Source of the DNA: ATZT02 sp964639395
GTDB lineage: Bacteria > Actinomycetota > Actinomycetes > S36-B12 > UBA5976
Assembly: GCA_964639395.1 (NCBI GenBank)
Contig: CAZXCT010000025.1
Span: 1-18,039 of the forward strand
Reading direction: 5' to 3'
DNA: 18,039 bases
Shown here: positions 1 through 7,510 of the stretch, piece by piece
How positions within the stretch are numbered: position 1 is the first letter of the stretch
How the letters are laid out: every line of letters begins with the position of its first letter
Notes under the pieces: model-generated
What the model saw: the letters and a program-made list of their open reading frames with translations, nothing else
Databases searched by the model: none
Told to the model about the DNA's origin: nothing
Program-made: the position numbers and the translations under genes

Positions 1-968
1 TAAGGCCGAACGATGTTCAAATTGAAATTCTTTATGCAGGTATTTGCCATTCTGATATTCACCAAGTAAGAGAAGAGTGGGGCGAAGCAATGTTCCCCAT
101 GGTTCCCGGACATGAAATCGCCGGAAAGGTTACTGCGGTAGGCAGCGATGTTAAAAAATTTAAAGTTGGAGATTTAGCAGGTGTCGGTGTTTACATTGAT
201 TCATGTAAGAAGTGTCCGAACTGTTTAGCTGGCGAAAGTCAATATTGCTACGAAGGAATGACTGGAACATATAACGGCTATGAACGCGATGGTATAACTG
301 TTGCGCAAGGTGGTTATTCAACCGGAATTGTTATCGATGCAAATTATGTAGTTAGCATTCCTGAAAATTTAGATTTATCAGGCGTAGCACCGTTGTTATG
401 TGCAGGTATAACTTTGTATTCACCTCTAAAGCATTGGGAGGCAGGGCCCGGTAAAAAAGTCGCCATTGTTGGCTTAGGTGGGCTTGGTCATATGGGAGTT
501 AAGTACGCACATGCACTTGGCGCAGAAGTAACAGTGCTTTCACACTCTGCAAATAAAGAGGCAGATGCTAAAAAAATGGGTGCTGATCACTTTATTGTTA
601 CAAAAGACCCAAAAATATTTGAGCAATATAAATATAACTTTGATTTAATTATCAATACAGTTTCTGCACCTTTAGATCTAAATGAATATTTGCAAATGCT
701 CAAACTCAATGGCACCTTAGTAATGGTTGGCTTAAGTGGACAACCGTATCCAATTGATGCCTTTAACATGCTTAATCAGCGACGAAGAATTGCCGGAAGC
801 ATGATCGGGCCAGTAAGCCAATTACAAGAAATGCTTGATTTTTCAGGTAAGCACAATATTGTTTCTGATGTCGAAGTTATCGATGCTGAAAAAATAAACG
901 CTGCCTACGATCGGGTGGTTGCTAGCGATGTTAAATATCGCTTTGTAATTGATGCAAAAACTTTCTAA
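1..968 (+). CDS. Zinc-dependent alcohol dehydrogenase, CAD/YahK type (5' truncated by window)
   Basis: Cytosolic medium-chain dehydrogenase that probably interconverts aldehydes and primary alcohols with NAD(P)H. The reading frame is open from the window's first base (codons begin at base 3), so about 321 residues are present and roughly 25-30 N-terminal residues lie outside; the family is usually near 345-350. Visible motifs: the catalytic-zinc segment GICHSD (bases about 42-59), the GHE zinc ligand motif shortly after MVP, the structural-zinc cluster CKKCPNC...C, and the Rossmann motif GLGGLGHMG. The C-terminus looks complete. The first in-frame ATG (base 90) lies after the catalytic Cys and is not the true start. 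Its TAA interlocks with the stop of the convergent oxidase gene. Substrate cannot be told from sequence, and no link to the glycan genes is evident. Confidence 0.93.
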   Translation, partial: RPNDVQIEILYAGICHSDIHQVREEWGEAMFPMVPGHEIAGKVTAVGSDVKKFKVGDLAGVGVYIDSCKKCPNCLAGESQYCYEGMTGTYNGYERDGITVAQGGYSTGIVIDANYVVSIPENLDLSGVAPLLCAGITLYSPLKHWEAGPGKKVAIVGLGGLGHMGVKYAHALGAEVTVLSHSANKEADAKKMGADHFIVTKDPKIFEQYKYNFDLIINTVSAPLDLNEYLQMLKLNGTLVMVGLSGQPYPIDAFNMLNQRRRIAGSMIGPVSQLQEMLDFSGKHNIVSDVEVIDAEKINAAYDRVVASDVKYRFVIDAKTF

Positions 969-2164
969 TTAGGTAAGTATTGCTCAGCTACATGCTTTGC
1001 AAAAGAGAGACTTGTTGTCCAAGCGGGTGAAACAGCATTAAGAATATGAGTTGAATCCGAGTCTGACTCAACGACAAAGTCCATCTCAAGTTTTTTTGAT
1101 TTTCTATCAAAAAGTTGCGCCCGCACGCCGATTTTCCCTTTTGTTTTAAAATCTTCTTGCAATAGATTCGGAACTAGTTTTTTAGCTTGGTTTACCAGAT
1201 ACTTACGTGAATATTTTGGCATTTCTGTTGCGATCAAACTCAGTGCATTGTGATGGGGTGAAATTAAAAATTTAGGAAGATCTATCGCAATTTGGCCCAA
1301 CTCTTTAAGGCTAAAACCCGAAAATTTGCCGTAGTCCTCCCGCCAAAAAGCTGGAATTGCTGTTGGGCCAATCTTTATATCGCCATTTACCGTAACTGTT
1401 AAATGAACTCCTAAAAACGGATTGCGTGGATCAGGCACCGGGTAAATGTGATGGTGAATGGTGTTTTTTAATCTTGGTGCGTACCAATATAAGCCTTTAA
1501 ATGGAAGCATGTCGTACTGCAAACCAAAACCTAATTGATGAGCAATTTTATCTGCATAAAGTCCTGCAGCATTTACTAGATGGCCGTAAGCAAAATTATT
1601 ATTTTGAGTTTTTACACTTTTATCTTTTATTTCTAATACTTTTTCTGAAAGATAAATTTTTACACCAAGTTGTGTCAAATCATCTTTTAAAGCGTTAACT
1701 AACGCTAGTGGGTCTGCAACCGAAGTTGTAGGTGACCAAAGTGCCTTTTCTACAGTTTTAGTATTTGGCTCAAGTTCACTAAGTTGTTGCTCATCTAAAA
1801 TTTCAAGTGGAACCCCGTTAGCAACCCCGCGGCGATAGAGCTCTTCAAGTGAAGCTAGCTGACTTTGATTGGTAGTGACTACTACTTTGCCAACATTTTT
1901 AATCGGTACTGACTTTTCTACCAAAAATTCATGAAGCAAAATATTGCCTTGCCTAGTTAATTTTGCTTTTAATGAATCAGGCGAATAGTAGAACCCTGCA
2001 TGAATTACCCCGCTATTTCGACCAGACGCATGTAGACCCAATGCTGGCTCTTTTTCAACAATTGCAACTGACTTTGAAGTGTCTCTTAATTTGATCTCGC
2101 GAGCAATTGCTAATCCAACAACCCCTCCACCAACAATTAAGTAATCACTTGTGAAGGTAGTCAT
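965..2164 (-). CDS. lhgO: L-2-hydroxyglutarate oxidase-like FAD-dependent oxidoreductase (LhgO/YgaF, DAO family)
   Basis: Likely oxidises L-2-hydroxyglutarate to 2-oxoglutarate with FAD; in known homologues electrons go to oxygen or the membrane quinone pool. The 399 residues match the family length. The N-terminus has the FAD-binding GGGVVGLAIAREI stretch (about residues 11-23) followed by an acidic strand end (VEKEP), then the LhgO signature HASGRNSGVIHAGFYY near residues 45-60. It is the last gene of a minus-strand operon and overlaps the upstream glycosyltransferase by 4 bp (ATGA), which suggests translational coupling. An oxidase of central metabolism is an unexpected partner for nucleotide-sugar enzymes, so a hydroxy-acid substrate linked to a sugar or lipid carrier remains possible (inference). 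The TAG stop at 965-967 overlaps the neighbouring TAA. Confidence 0.88.
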   Translation of the reverse strand: MTTFTSDYLIVGGGVVGLAIAREIKLRDTSKSVAIVEKEPALGLHASGRNSGVIHAGFYYSPDSLKAKLTRQGNILLHEFLVEKSVPIKNVGKVVVTTNQSQLASLEELYRRGVANGVPLEILDEQQLSELEPNTKTVEKALWSPTTSVADPLALVNALKDDLTQLGVKIYLSEKVLEIKDKSVKTQNNNFAYGHLVNAAGLYADKIAHQLGFGLQYDMLPFKGLYWYAPRLKNTIHHHIYPVPDPRNPFLGVHLTVTVNGDIKIGPTAIPAFWREDYGKFSGFSLKELGQIAIDLPKFLISPHHNALSLIATEMPKYSRKYLVNQAKKLVPNLLQEDFKTKGKIGVRAQLFDRKSKKLEMDFVVESDSDSTHILNAVSPAWTTSLSFAKHVAEQYLPN

Positions 2165-3084
2165 TTACCTATTCGTTCGCCTATTACAAAAAGTGGTCGA
2201 TTTTTAACTTCTCTAAATATTCTTCCGATATAAATACCTGTCACACCAAGTACTACCAAAATCATTCCACCAGTTAAGAAAATCCCGGCCATTACACTGG
2301 ACCAACCTTCAACTGTGAAGCCCCAAGTTAAAGTGCCAATCAGCACCCAAATTAAATAAAAGAAAGCCATCGCTGCCATAAATAAGCCTAGATATATTGA
2401 AAACTTTAATGGACGATCTGAATAACTAAAAATAATATCTGCAGCTAATTGAAATCTTTTTTTCAAAGTATAAGAAGGTCTGCCACTGTGTCGAGTGCCA
2501 TGCTCTGCTGCGACGCTGCTGCGATTAAAACCGAGCCAAGTGATTGTTGAATTATAAAATCTAGCATTTTCACCAAATGCTTTATAGGCATCAATTACTT
2601 TTCGCGAAACAATTGAAAAGTTAGCTTGAGTAGAATCAAATTTTAATCCTGATAGCCAACGTAGACCTGAATAAAATAGTTTTTGCGCTAATCGGTAAGC
2701 CAAACCTTCTGGCCGGTGCATGCGAGAAACAAAAACTACATCAAATCCTTCTTGGGCCTTTTTCCATAAATCTGGGATTACTTCTGGACGATCTTGTAAA
2801 TCACCATCCATCACAACGATCCAGTCAGCATCTGTTTCATGTAATCCTGCGGTTAAGGCGTAGTGATGTCCGAAGTTTCTTGATAAGCGTAAACCTTTGA
2901 CTTTTTTGTCTTTTTTAGCAATTTGAGTAATTTTGTTCCACGTTAAATCATCACTGCCATCATCTACCAAAATAATTTTGTAATCAGTCGAAATTTTTTT
3001 TATTGACGCGGTAAGCCGTGCGTGAAGTTCATTTACCAATGATTCTTCACGATATAGCGGCACTACTATATTTAAGAGAGTCAT
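2161..3084 (-). CDS. Polyprenyl-phosphate glycosyltransferase, GT2, GtrB/DPM1-like
   Basis: Predicted to move a sugar from a nucleotide sugar onto undecaprenyl phosphate at the inner face of the membrane, giving a lipid-monophosphate sugar donor for later extracytoplasmic glycosylation. The GT-A domain covers residues 1 to about 215: VVPLYREE at the start, LVDDGSDD near residue 40, the metal-binding MDGDLQDRPE segment near residue 92, and the conserved HSGRPSYTLKKRF block near residue 200. Two hydrophobic segments follow (about 228-252 and 264-288), as in GtrB and ArnC relatives. The length of 307 is normal. It starts 5 bp after the epimerase stop and overlaps lhgO by 4 bp. No GtrA-type flippase is present in the window. 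The GT-C-like protein encoded divergently from 5306 is a candidate user of its product (inference). Confidence 0.9.
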   Translation of the reverse strand: MTLLNIVVPLYREESLVNELHARLTASIKKISTDYKIILVDDGSDDLTWNKITQIAKKDKKVKGLRLSRNFGHHYALTAGLHETDADWIVVMDGDLQDRPEVIPDLWKKAQEGFDVVFVSRMHRPEGLAYRLAQKLFYSGLRWLSGLKFDSTQANFSIVSRKVIDAYKAFGENARFYNSTITWLGFNRSSVAAEHGTRHSGRPSYTLKKRFQLAADIIFSYSDRPLKFSIYLGLFMAAMAFFYLIWVLIGTLTWGFTVEGWSSVMAGIFLTGGMILVVLGVTGIYIGRIFREVKNRPLFVIGERIGK

Positions 3085-3089
3085 GTGAT

Positions 3090-4115
3090 TTAAATTATTC
3101 TGCCATCTAAAGTGACGCTATCTAATAATGCTTTTGCTTCAAGAATTTGCCGATACCACTGCACCGTAACAGTTTTTGGCCCTGGCTCAACTGCACCCGT
3201 TTTAAGTGCATTATAAATTTCACTAGCACCTTGATCAACTTGTGTTTGGGCGCTAAATCCTAAAATATCTTTAGCCTTGTCAAAATTAACATTGTAATCT
3301 CGTTTGTCCGGATCATCTGGTGCGATTTCAATCTCTAATTCAAATGGCAACACTTCGCGAACTATGTATGCCAAGTTCTTTATTTGAAAGCTATTTAATC
3401 CAATATTAAAAACTTCGCCCTTTATTTTTTTTGGATCTGCTTTGGCGACATTAATAAAAGCTTGCGCAACATCGCTCACGTGAACAATAGGACGCCATTG
3501 ATCCCCACCGCCCATGATAATAATTCTTCGTTTTTGAAAGGCGGTTAATGTCATAAGATTAATTACTAAATCAAATCTCATTCTTGGCGACAAACCAAAT
3601 ACTGTGGCATTTCTTAAGGCGGTAGAAGTAAAATTCGCATCACTTAGTGGCAAAATTTCATGCTCTGCATCAAGAGTTGACTTTGCGTAAACACTTATCG
3701 GGCCAGTTTTAGAAGTTTCTGTTAATTGTTGATTGTCTTCACCCTTGCCATAAACCGAACATGAGCTTGAAAGTATGTATCGTGCTACCCCCGCGGCCTT
3801 AGTTGTCTTGGCAACGTGAATACGTCCATCGCGATTTATTTCATAGGTAAGTTCTGGATTCATTTCACCAGCTGGGTCATTTGACAGGCTTGCTAAGTCA
3901 CAAACGGCGTCTAAACCTTTTAAATCTTCTGGCTTTAGGTCACGAATATCTTTTTTTAATACTTTTAAATTTTTATTTTTATTTACACTATTTAATACAT
4001 CTTCACCAAAGAAAAACCGGTCGATAGCTAAAACTTGATGCCCTGCATCAAGCAATTGTTTTGTCAAAATTGATCCGATGTAACCGCCAGCGCCAGTTAC
4101 AGCAATATTGCTCAT
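3090..4115 (-). CDS. NAD-dependent epimerase/dehydratase, extended SDR, with altered YxxxK
   Basis: Cytosolic nucleotide-sugar-modifying enzyme of the extended SDR family (341 residues). The NAD-binding glycine motif GAGGYIG is at residues 8-14, and the SSSCSVYG strand is near 116-123. The active-site Tyr is Y143, but the residue at Tyr+4, where family members carry the catalytic Lys, is Thr147; the only nearby Lys is K145 (Tyr+2). The substrate-side block with LRNATVFG and WRPIVHVSDVA is intact, so the gene does not look decayed. The ATG follows the aminotransferase TAA directly, and a strong Shine-Dalgarno lies within the last codons of that gene. Next to the DegT enzyme it probably makes or edits an amino sugar (inference). 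The exact reaction (epimerase, dehydratase or reductase) is not decided by the sequence. Confidence 0.88.
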   Translation of the reverse strand: MSNIAVTGAGGYIGSILTKQLLDAGHQVLAIDRFFFGEDVLNSVNKNKNLKVLKKDIRDLKPEDLKGLDAVCDLASLSNDPAGEMNPELTYEINRDGRIHVAKTTKAAGVARYILSSSCSVYGKGEDNQQLTETSKTGPISVYAKSTLDAEHEILPLSDANFTSTALRNATVFGLSPRMRFDLVINLMTLTAFQKRRIIIMGGGDQWRPIVHVSDVAQAFINVAKADPKKIKGEVFNIGLNSFQIKNLAYIVREVLPFELEIEIAPDDPDKRDYNVNFDKAKDILGFSAQTQVDQGASEIYNALKTGAVEPGPKTVTVQWYRQILEAKALLDSVTLDGRII

Positions 4116-5258
4116 TTAAAAGCCCTCCAGCATCGGAAAAATCTCTTTTTCAAAAGTCTCAATAACATAGTTTTGCTCAGCATCGCTCATAGCAGGAAAC
4201 AAGGGTAGTGAAAGTGTGCCATCGCCCCATAATTCACTATTTGGATACTGCCCACTTTTAAATCCATACTTATTTTTATAGAAATTCAAACTTGTAACAG
4301 CACGGTAGTTTACTGTGGTTCCGATTTGTGCTTCACCTAATTTGAAAAGTACTTGATCTCGAACTTTAGGTGAAACATGTATTGGATATAAGTGTCGTGA
4401 ATGAACCACGCCTTCATTTACTTTAGGTAATCTAACTCGAGTATCTTTAAACAAATCATCGTACTTTTTTGCAATATCTTCACGTATTCTTAATCTATCG
4501 TCGATTGTTTCAATTTGTGGTGGCAATAACGCTGCCAAAATATCAGGAAGATTTGCTTTAGTTCCTAACCTATCCATTCCCCAATGTCGATACTGACCCT
4601 TTTCAAATCTATCTGCTGCCCCAGCTGACATTCCATGTAAAACAGTTTGAATTAAATTTTGATACAACTTTTCACTATTAGTTATAATTGCGCCACCTTC
4701 ACCGCATGTTACATTTTTAGTTGCGTAAAAAGAAAAAATTGCAAAATCTGAATATTGTCCAGGTCGTTCACCATTTAATTTTGCTTCAAAAGTGTGAGCA
4801 CAATCTTCAATGATTGCAATATTTTTAGATTTAGTTATCTCACTTATTGCTTTAATGTCACACATCTGCCCGTACATATGAACTGGGATAACAGCTTTTG
4901 TCTTATCGGTAATTGCCGCCGCGATAAATTCTGGCGTGATTAATAAAGTTTCAGGGTCTACATCGATAAAAACAGGTTTTGCCCCAACTAATTCCACAAC
5001 ATTTGATGTTGCGATGAAGGTTTGTGCCGGAACAATTACCTCATCACCTGGGCCAATATCTAGTGCGAGTAATGCGGCAACTGCGCCATTTGTCCAACTA
5101 TTGACCATTTTGGCGTGAGAAACAGAAAAATATTGTTGAATTTGCGCCTCTACGGCCTTACATTGCGCTCCTGATGTCAGAATTGGCGAAGCGAAGACAT
5201 TTGCAATTAAGTCTGCATCGCTAGTTTTTAACGAGTGACGGTAGAAAGGAACATCCAT
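4116..5258 (-). CDS. DegT/DnrJ/EryC1/StrS-family PLP-dependent sugar aminotransferase
   Basis: Predicted to transaminate a keto group of a nucleotide-linked sugar, using PLP, in the cytosol. Counting from the start chosen here (380 residues), the PLP-binding Lys is K181 within FYATKNVTCGEGGA, the cofactor-ring Asp is D152 in IEDCAHTFEA, and the phosphate-binding turn is NSWTNGA near residue 53. Length is typical of the family. An ATG nine bases upstream (5267) would add MGE, but the second ATG is preferred: TAATAT stands exactly 7 nt before it, matching the leaderless promoter pattern seen elsewhere in the window, and there is no Shine-Dalgarno before the first ATG. It is the first gene of a four-gene operon. 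The position acted on (C3, C4 or other) cannot be read from sequence. Confidence 0.92.
   Translation of the reverse strand: MDVPFYRHSLKTSDADLIANVFASPILTSGAQCKAVEAQIQQYFSVSHAKMVNSWTNGAVAALLALDIGPGDEVIVPAQTFIATSNVVELVGAKPVFIDVDPETLLITPEFIAAAITDKTKAVIPVHMYGQMCDIKAISEITKSKNIAIIEDCAHTFEAKLNGERPGQYSDFAIFSFYATKNVTCGEGGAIITNSEKLYQNLIQTVLHGMSAGAADRFEKGQYRHWGMDRLGTKANLPDILAALLPPQIETIDDRLRIREDIAKKYDDLFKDTRVRLPKVNEGVVHSRHLYPIHVSPKVRDQVLFKLGEAQIGTTVNYRAVTSLNFYKNKYGFKSGQYPNSELWGDGTLSLPLFPAMSDAEQNYVIETFEKEIFPMLEGF
4123..4128 (-). promoter_or_regulatory. Shine-Dalgarno of the epimerase gene
   Basis: The minus strand reads GGAGGG, 7 nt before the ATG at 4115, inside the last codons of the aminotransferase gene. 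It supports the ATG that directly follows the upstream TAA and shows that this organism uses classical ribosome binding sites inside operons. Confidence 0.75.
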
Positions 5259-5265
5259 TTCGCCC

Positions 5266-5271
5266 ATATTA
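5266..5271 (-). promoter_or_regulatory. Putative -10 box of the aminotransferase operon (leaderless)
   Basis: The minus strand reads TAATAT, followed by 7 nt (GGGCGAA) and the ATG at 5258. The box includes part of the alternative upstream ATG, so transcription starting here would exclude that codon. No clear -35 box is visible. Confidence 0.55.
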
Positions 5272-5293
5272 GGCGAAAGTGATGTAAATATTT

Positions 5294-5300
5294 GAAGGGA
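5294..5300 (+). promoter_or_regulatory. Shine-Dalgarno deciding a GTG start
   Basis: GAAGGGA lies 5 nt before the GTG at 5306. The in-frame ATG at 5300 shares its A with this motif, leaving no spacer, so GTG is the more likely initiator. Confidence 0.5.
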
Positions 5301-5305
5301 TGAGC

Positions 5306-7510
5306 GTGAAACTGACCCAAATCGGTGGTTTTACCCGAACTGTGGGGCTACTTGCTGGATTTGGCATGTTGTCGATTATTTCAATCTTGGTTGCGCAAAG
5401 CCCGAAGCAGCAAACCGGACTTGCTTTGATATTTGCGGTAGTAACAATTTTGGTTCCTGGAATATTTTTAATGCGAGCCCTAAAGGCTTTCACTAATGAT
5501 TACCTAGCTGAATTGGTTTATGGCAGTACCGTAATTATTTCGATAATTATTTTAGTACACCCTATTTTTTCAAGATTTGATCTTGGTTATTTAACAACAG
5601 TATTAGTTTTACTAATTGGTGTTGTAAGTTTTATTGTTTCATTAAAACGAGGCCTATTAAATTCGCCTAAATTAGTAGAACTAGCGCCATTATTTATTTA
5701 TATTCCGTTGTTAGTAATTATTGCTATTTGGCTTGGTAGACAAGCGGCTGCTATACCCGCAACTAATCTTGATTTATTTGTAGTGCCGCCAGACATTTAT
5801 CATCACATGTCACTTGCAGCCGAAATTACCCATCATGGTGGGCAGATATTTCCGTACGTTGCAGGCTCAGCAGTAAGTTTGATTTACCACTTTGGAGCAT
5901 TTTCATTAGGCTCGTTTTTAACTTTTAATGGTTTTTTTACTTTACCTGTCGCAATGTATCGAATTGAATTTATTTTAATAAGTTTATTATTTATTTTTGC
6001 GTTATTTGTGGTCGGAAAACAACTCACTGAGAAAAACCTAGGTGGGTTTGTTGCAGTAATTGTGGGTGCGTTTTCATTGTTTCCTTCTTTTGAAGTAGCT
6101 GATGGATTACGCGTTGCCACCACTCGCACCCTATCTATTTCACAGTTAATGGGAAGTGCACTTTTGGTGGTTGGCTTAGGGCTTGCTTTACGAGTAGCAC
6201 AAGCAAATTATGCCTCACGTACAACATTATTTTTTATTTTGCTAATTAACGCCGCTACCTCATTAAGTAAAGGCCCTACCAGCGCGATGCTCGTTGGGGT
6301 TTTATTTGTACTTGCGATAAGCCAAAAAGTTTTTGAAGATACCTGGATTTCTGTTAAAACTTTTATGGCAAGTTTAATTGGGTTTATTTTAGTTTTTCCA
6401 TTCATCTTTGAAATCGGCTCAAGTGGATCTAATGGGGTTTCTTTATGGATTAATCCACTTCATACGGTGCGAGTAGTTTTGGGATATCAAAACATTGAAA
6501 TAAACAATACAAACTTACTTTTATTTGGTGTGGTTTTATTCTTTAGTGCAGTTTCACCAGCATTGATTGCCATGACTTTTTTAACTGAAAAGCTATACAG
6601 AGCTAAAATTATTGCGCTTGGTGCTGGGGTAATTGCTGGTGCCGTTGGCTTAATGATCTTTGAGGCGTGGGGTAATTCGCAGTGGTTCGTTTACTACCCG
6701 ATTATTCCGCTTGTCGCAATTATGTATGCATTATTAGCCAAGCTTGCCTTTGCAAACAATGAGATTAATTCTGCGCTTTTATACGTATTACTTGGCTTAG
6801 CAGGCCAACCTATGCTGCACACCATAATTCGTAGATGGTTAGAGCCTTCGCAAATTTATTACAATTTTGCCTGGCTAGTAAGTGCCGTAATAATTGTTCT
6901 GCTTGGATTTTTAATTGCGTACTTTTATGAAAAAACTAGTATCAAAACTGCATTACAAATGTCTGCTGTCGCCTTGGCTGGGGTTGGTTTACTTTCTGCT
7001 TTAAGCACAAATGACATCAAGCCGATGCCTGTTGGAAATTACGAACATCCATGGTCTACTACTGTCGGCACACAAGCGGTGGCTGATTACTTAAGAGAGA
7101 ATTCTGACCCCACTGATTTATTAATTTCGAATCGTCACTGTGTTGGCCCTGAAGAGAACAACCCATGTCATGCAAGAATTTTTGCGCTGAGCGCTCTTTC
7201 TGAGAGAAGAGTGTTAGTGGAGGGTTGGTCTTATACAACATGTCCGCTCTCTGAACCGCTAATAAACAGTTTTTGGGACGAAAACTTACTTAATTTAAAT
7301 CAAAAATTAGTGTTAGATCCAAATATTGCAGTAGCAAATGAGGTCTCTCGTTATGGGGCTCGCTGGATTGTAATCGATAGATTGCGCCCTGCTGCTAAAG
7401 ATTTTTCAAATATTGCCACCTTGGAATTTAGTAAAGGTGACGTAGAGGCATGGAAGATCTTGAATCCTAGCGAAATTGTTGACTTACCAAAAAATCCTGG
7501 CTGTAAATAA
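5306..7510 (+). CDS. Large polytopic membrane protein, GT-C-like, with C-terminal extracytoplasmic domain
   Basis: Not recognised as a named family. The 734-residue protein has many hydrophobic segments over about residues 1-570, then a soluble tail of about 160 residues (from PMVG-type residues near 575 to the end) that contains several Cys. An early loop between the third and following membrane segments carries PPDIYHHM with Asp and His residues (about D163, H166, H167). An acidic residue in the first large outer loop followed by a membrane-helix bundle and a soluble tail is the architecture of GT-C glycosyltransferases that use polyprenyl-phosphate sugars, so that role is inferred, not shown. 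It is the first gene of an operon with an unknown protein and the flippase, and is divergent from the operon holding the GtrB-like enzyme, a possible donor supplier. The start was set at GTG by the ribosome binding site. Confidence 0.8.
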   Translation: MKLTQIGGFTRTVGLLAGFGMLSIISILVAQSPKQQTGLALIFAVVTILVPGIFLMRALKAFTNDYLAELVYGSTVIISIIILVHPIFSRFDLGYLTTVLVLLIGVVSFIVSLKRGLLNSPKLVELAPLFIYIPLLVIIAIWLGRQAAAIPATNLDLFVVPPDIYHHMSLAAEITHHGGQIFPYVAGSAVSLIYHFGAFSLGSFLTFNGFFTLPVAMYRIEFILISLLFIFALFVVGKQLTEKNLGGFVAVIVGAFSLFPSFEVADGLRVATTRTLSISQLMGSALLVVGLGLALRVAQANYASRTTLFFILLINAATSLSKGPTSAMLVGVLFVLAISQKVFEDTWISVKTFMASLIGFILVFPFIFEIGSSGSNGVSLWINPLHTVRVVLGYQNIEINNTNLLLFGVVLFFSAVSPALIAMTFLTEKLYRAKIIALGAGVIAGAVGLMIFEAWGNSQWFVYYPIIPLVAIMYALLAKLAFANNEINSALLYVLLGLAGQPMLHTIIRRWLEPSQIYYNFAWLVSAVIIVLLGFLIAYFYEKTSIKTALQMSAVALAGVGLLSALSTNDIKPMPVGNYEHPWSTTVGTQAVADYLRENSDPTDLLISNRHCVGPEENNPCHARIFALSALSERRVLVEGWSYTTCPLSEPLINSFWDENLLNLNQKLVLDPNIAVANEVSRYGARWIVIDRLRPAAKDFSNIATLEFSKGDVEAWKILNPSEIVDLPKNPGCK

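Noticed and set aside
5884..6405. Minus-strand open frames (5884-6129 and 6208-6405) inside the large membrane protein gene
   Set aside because: Shadow frames opposite a hydrophobic coding region; composition is Asn/Lys/Thr-rich and shows no domain.
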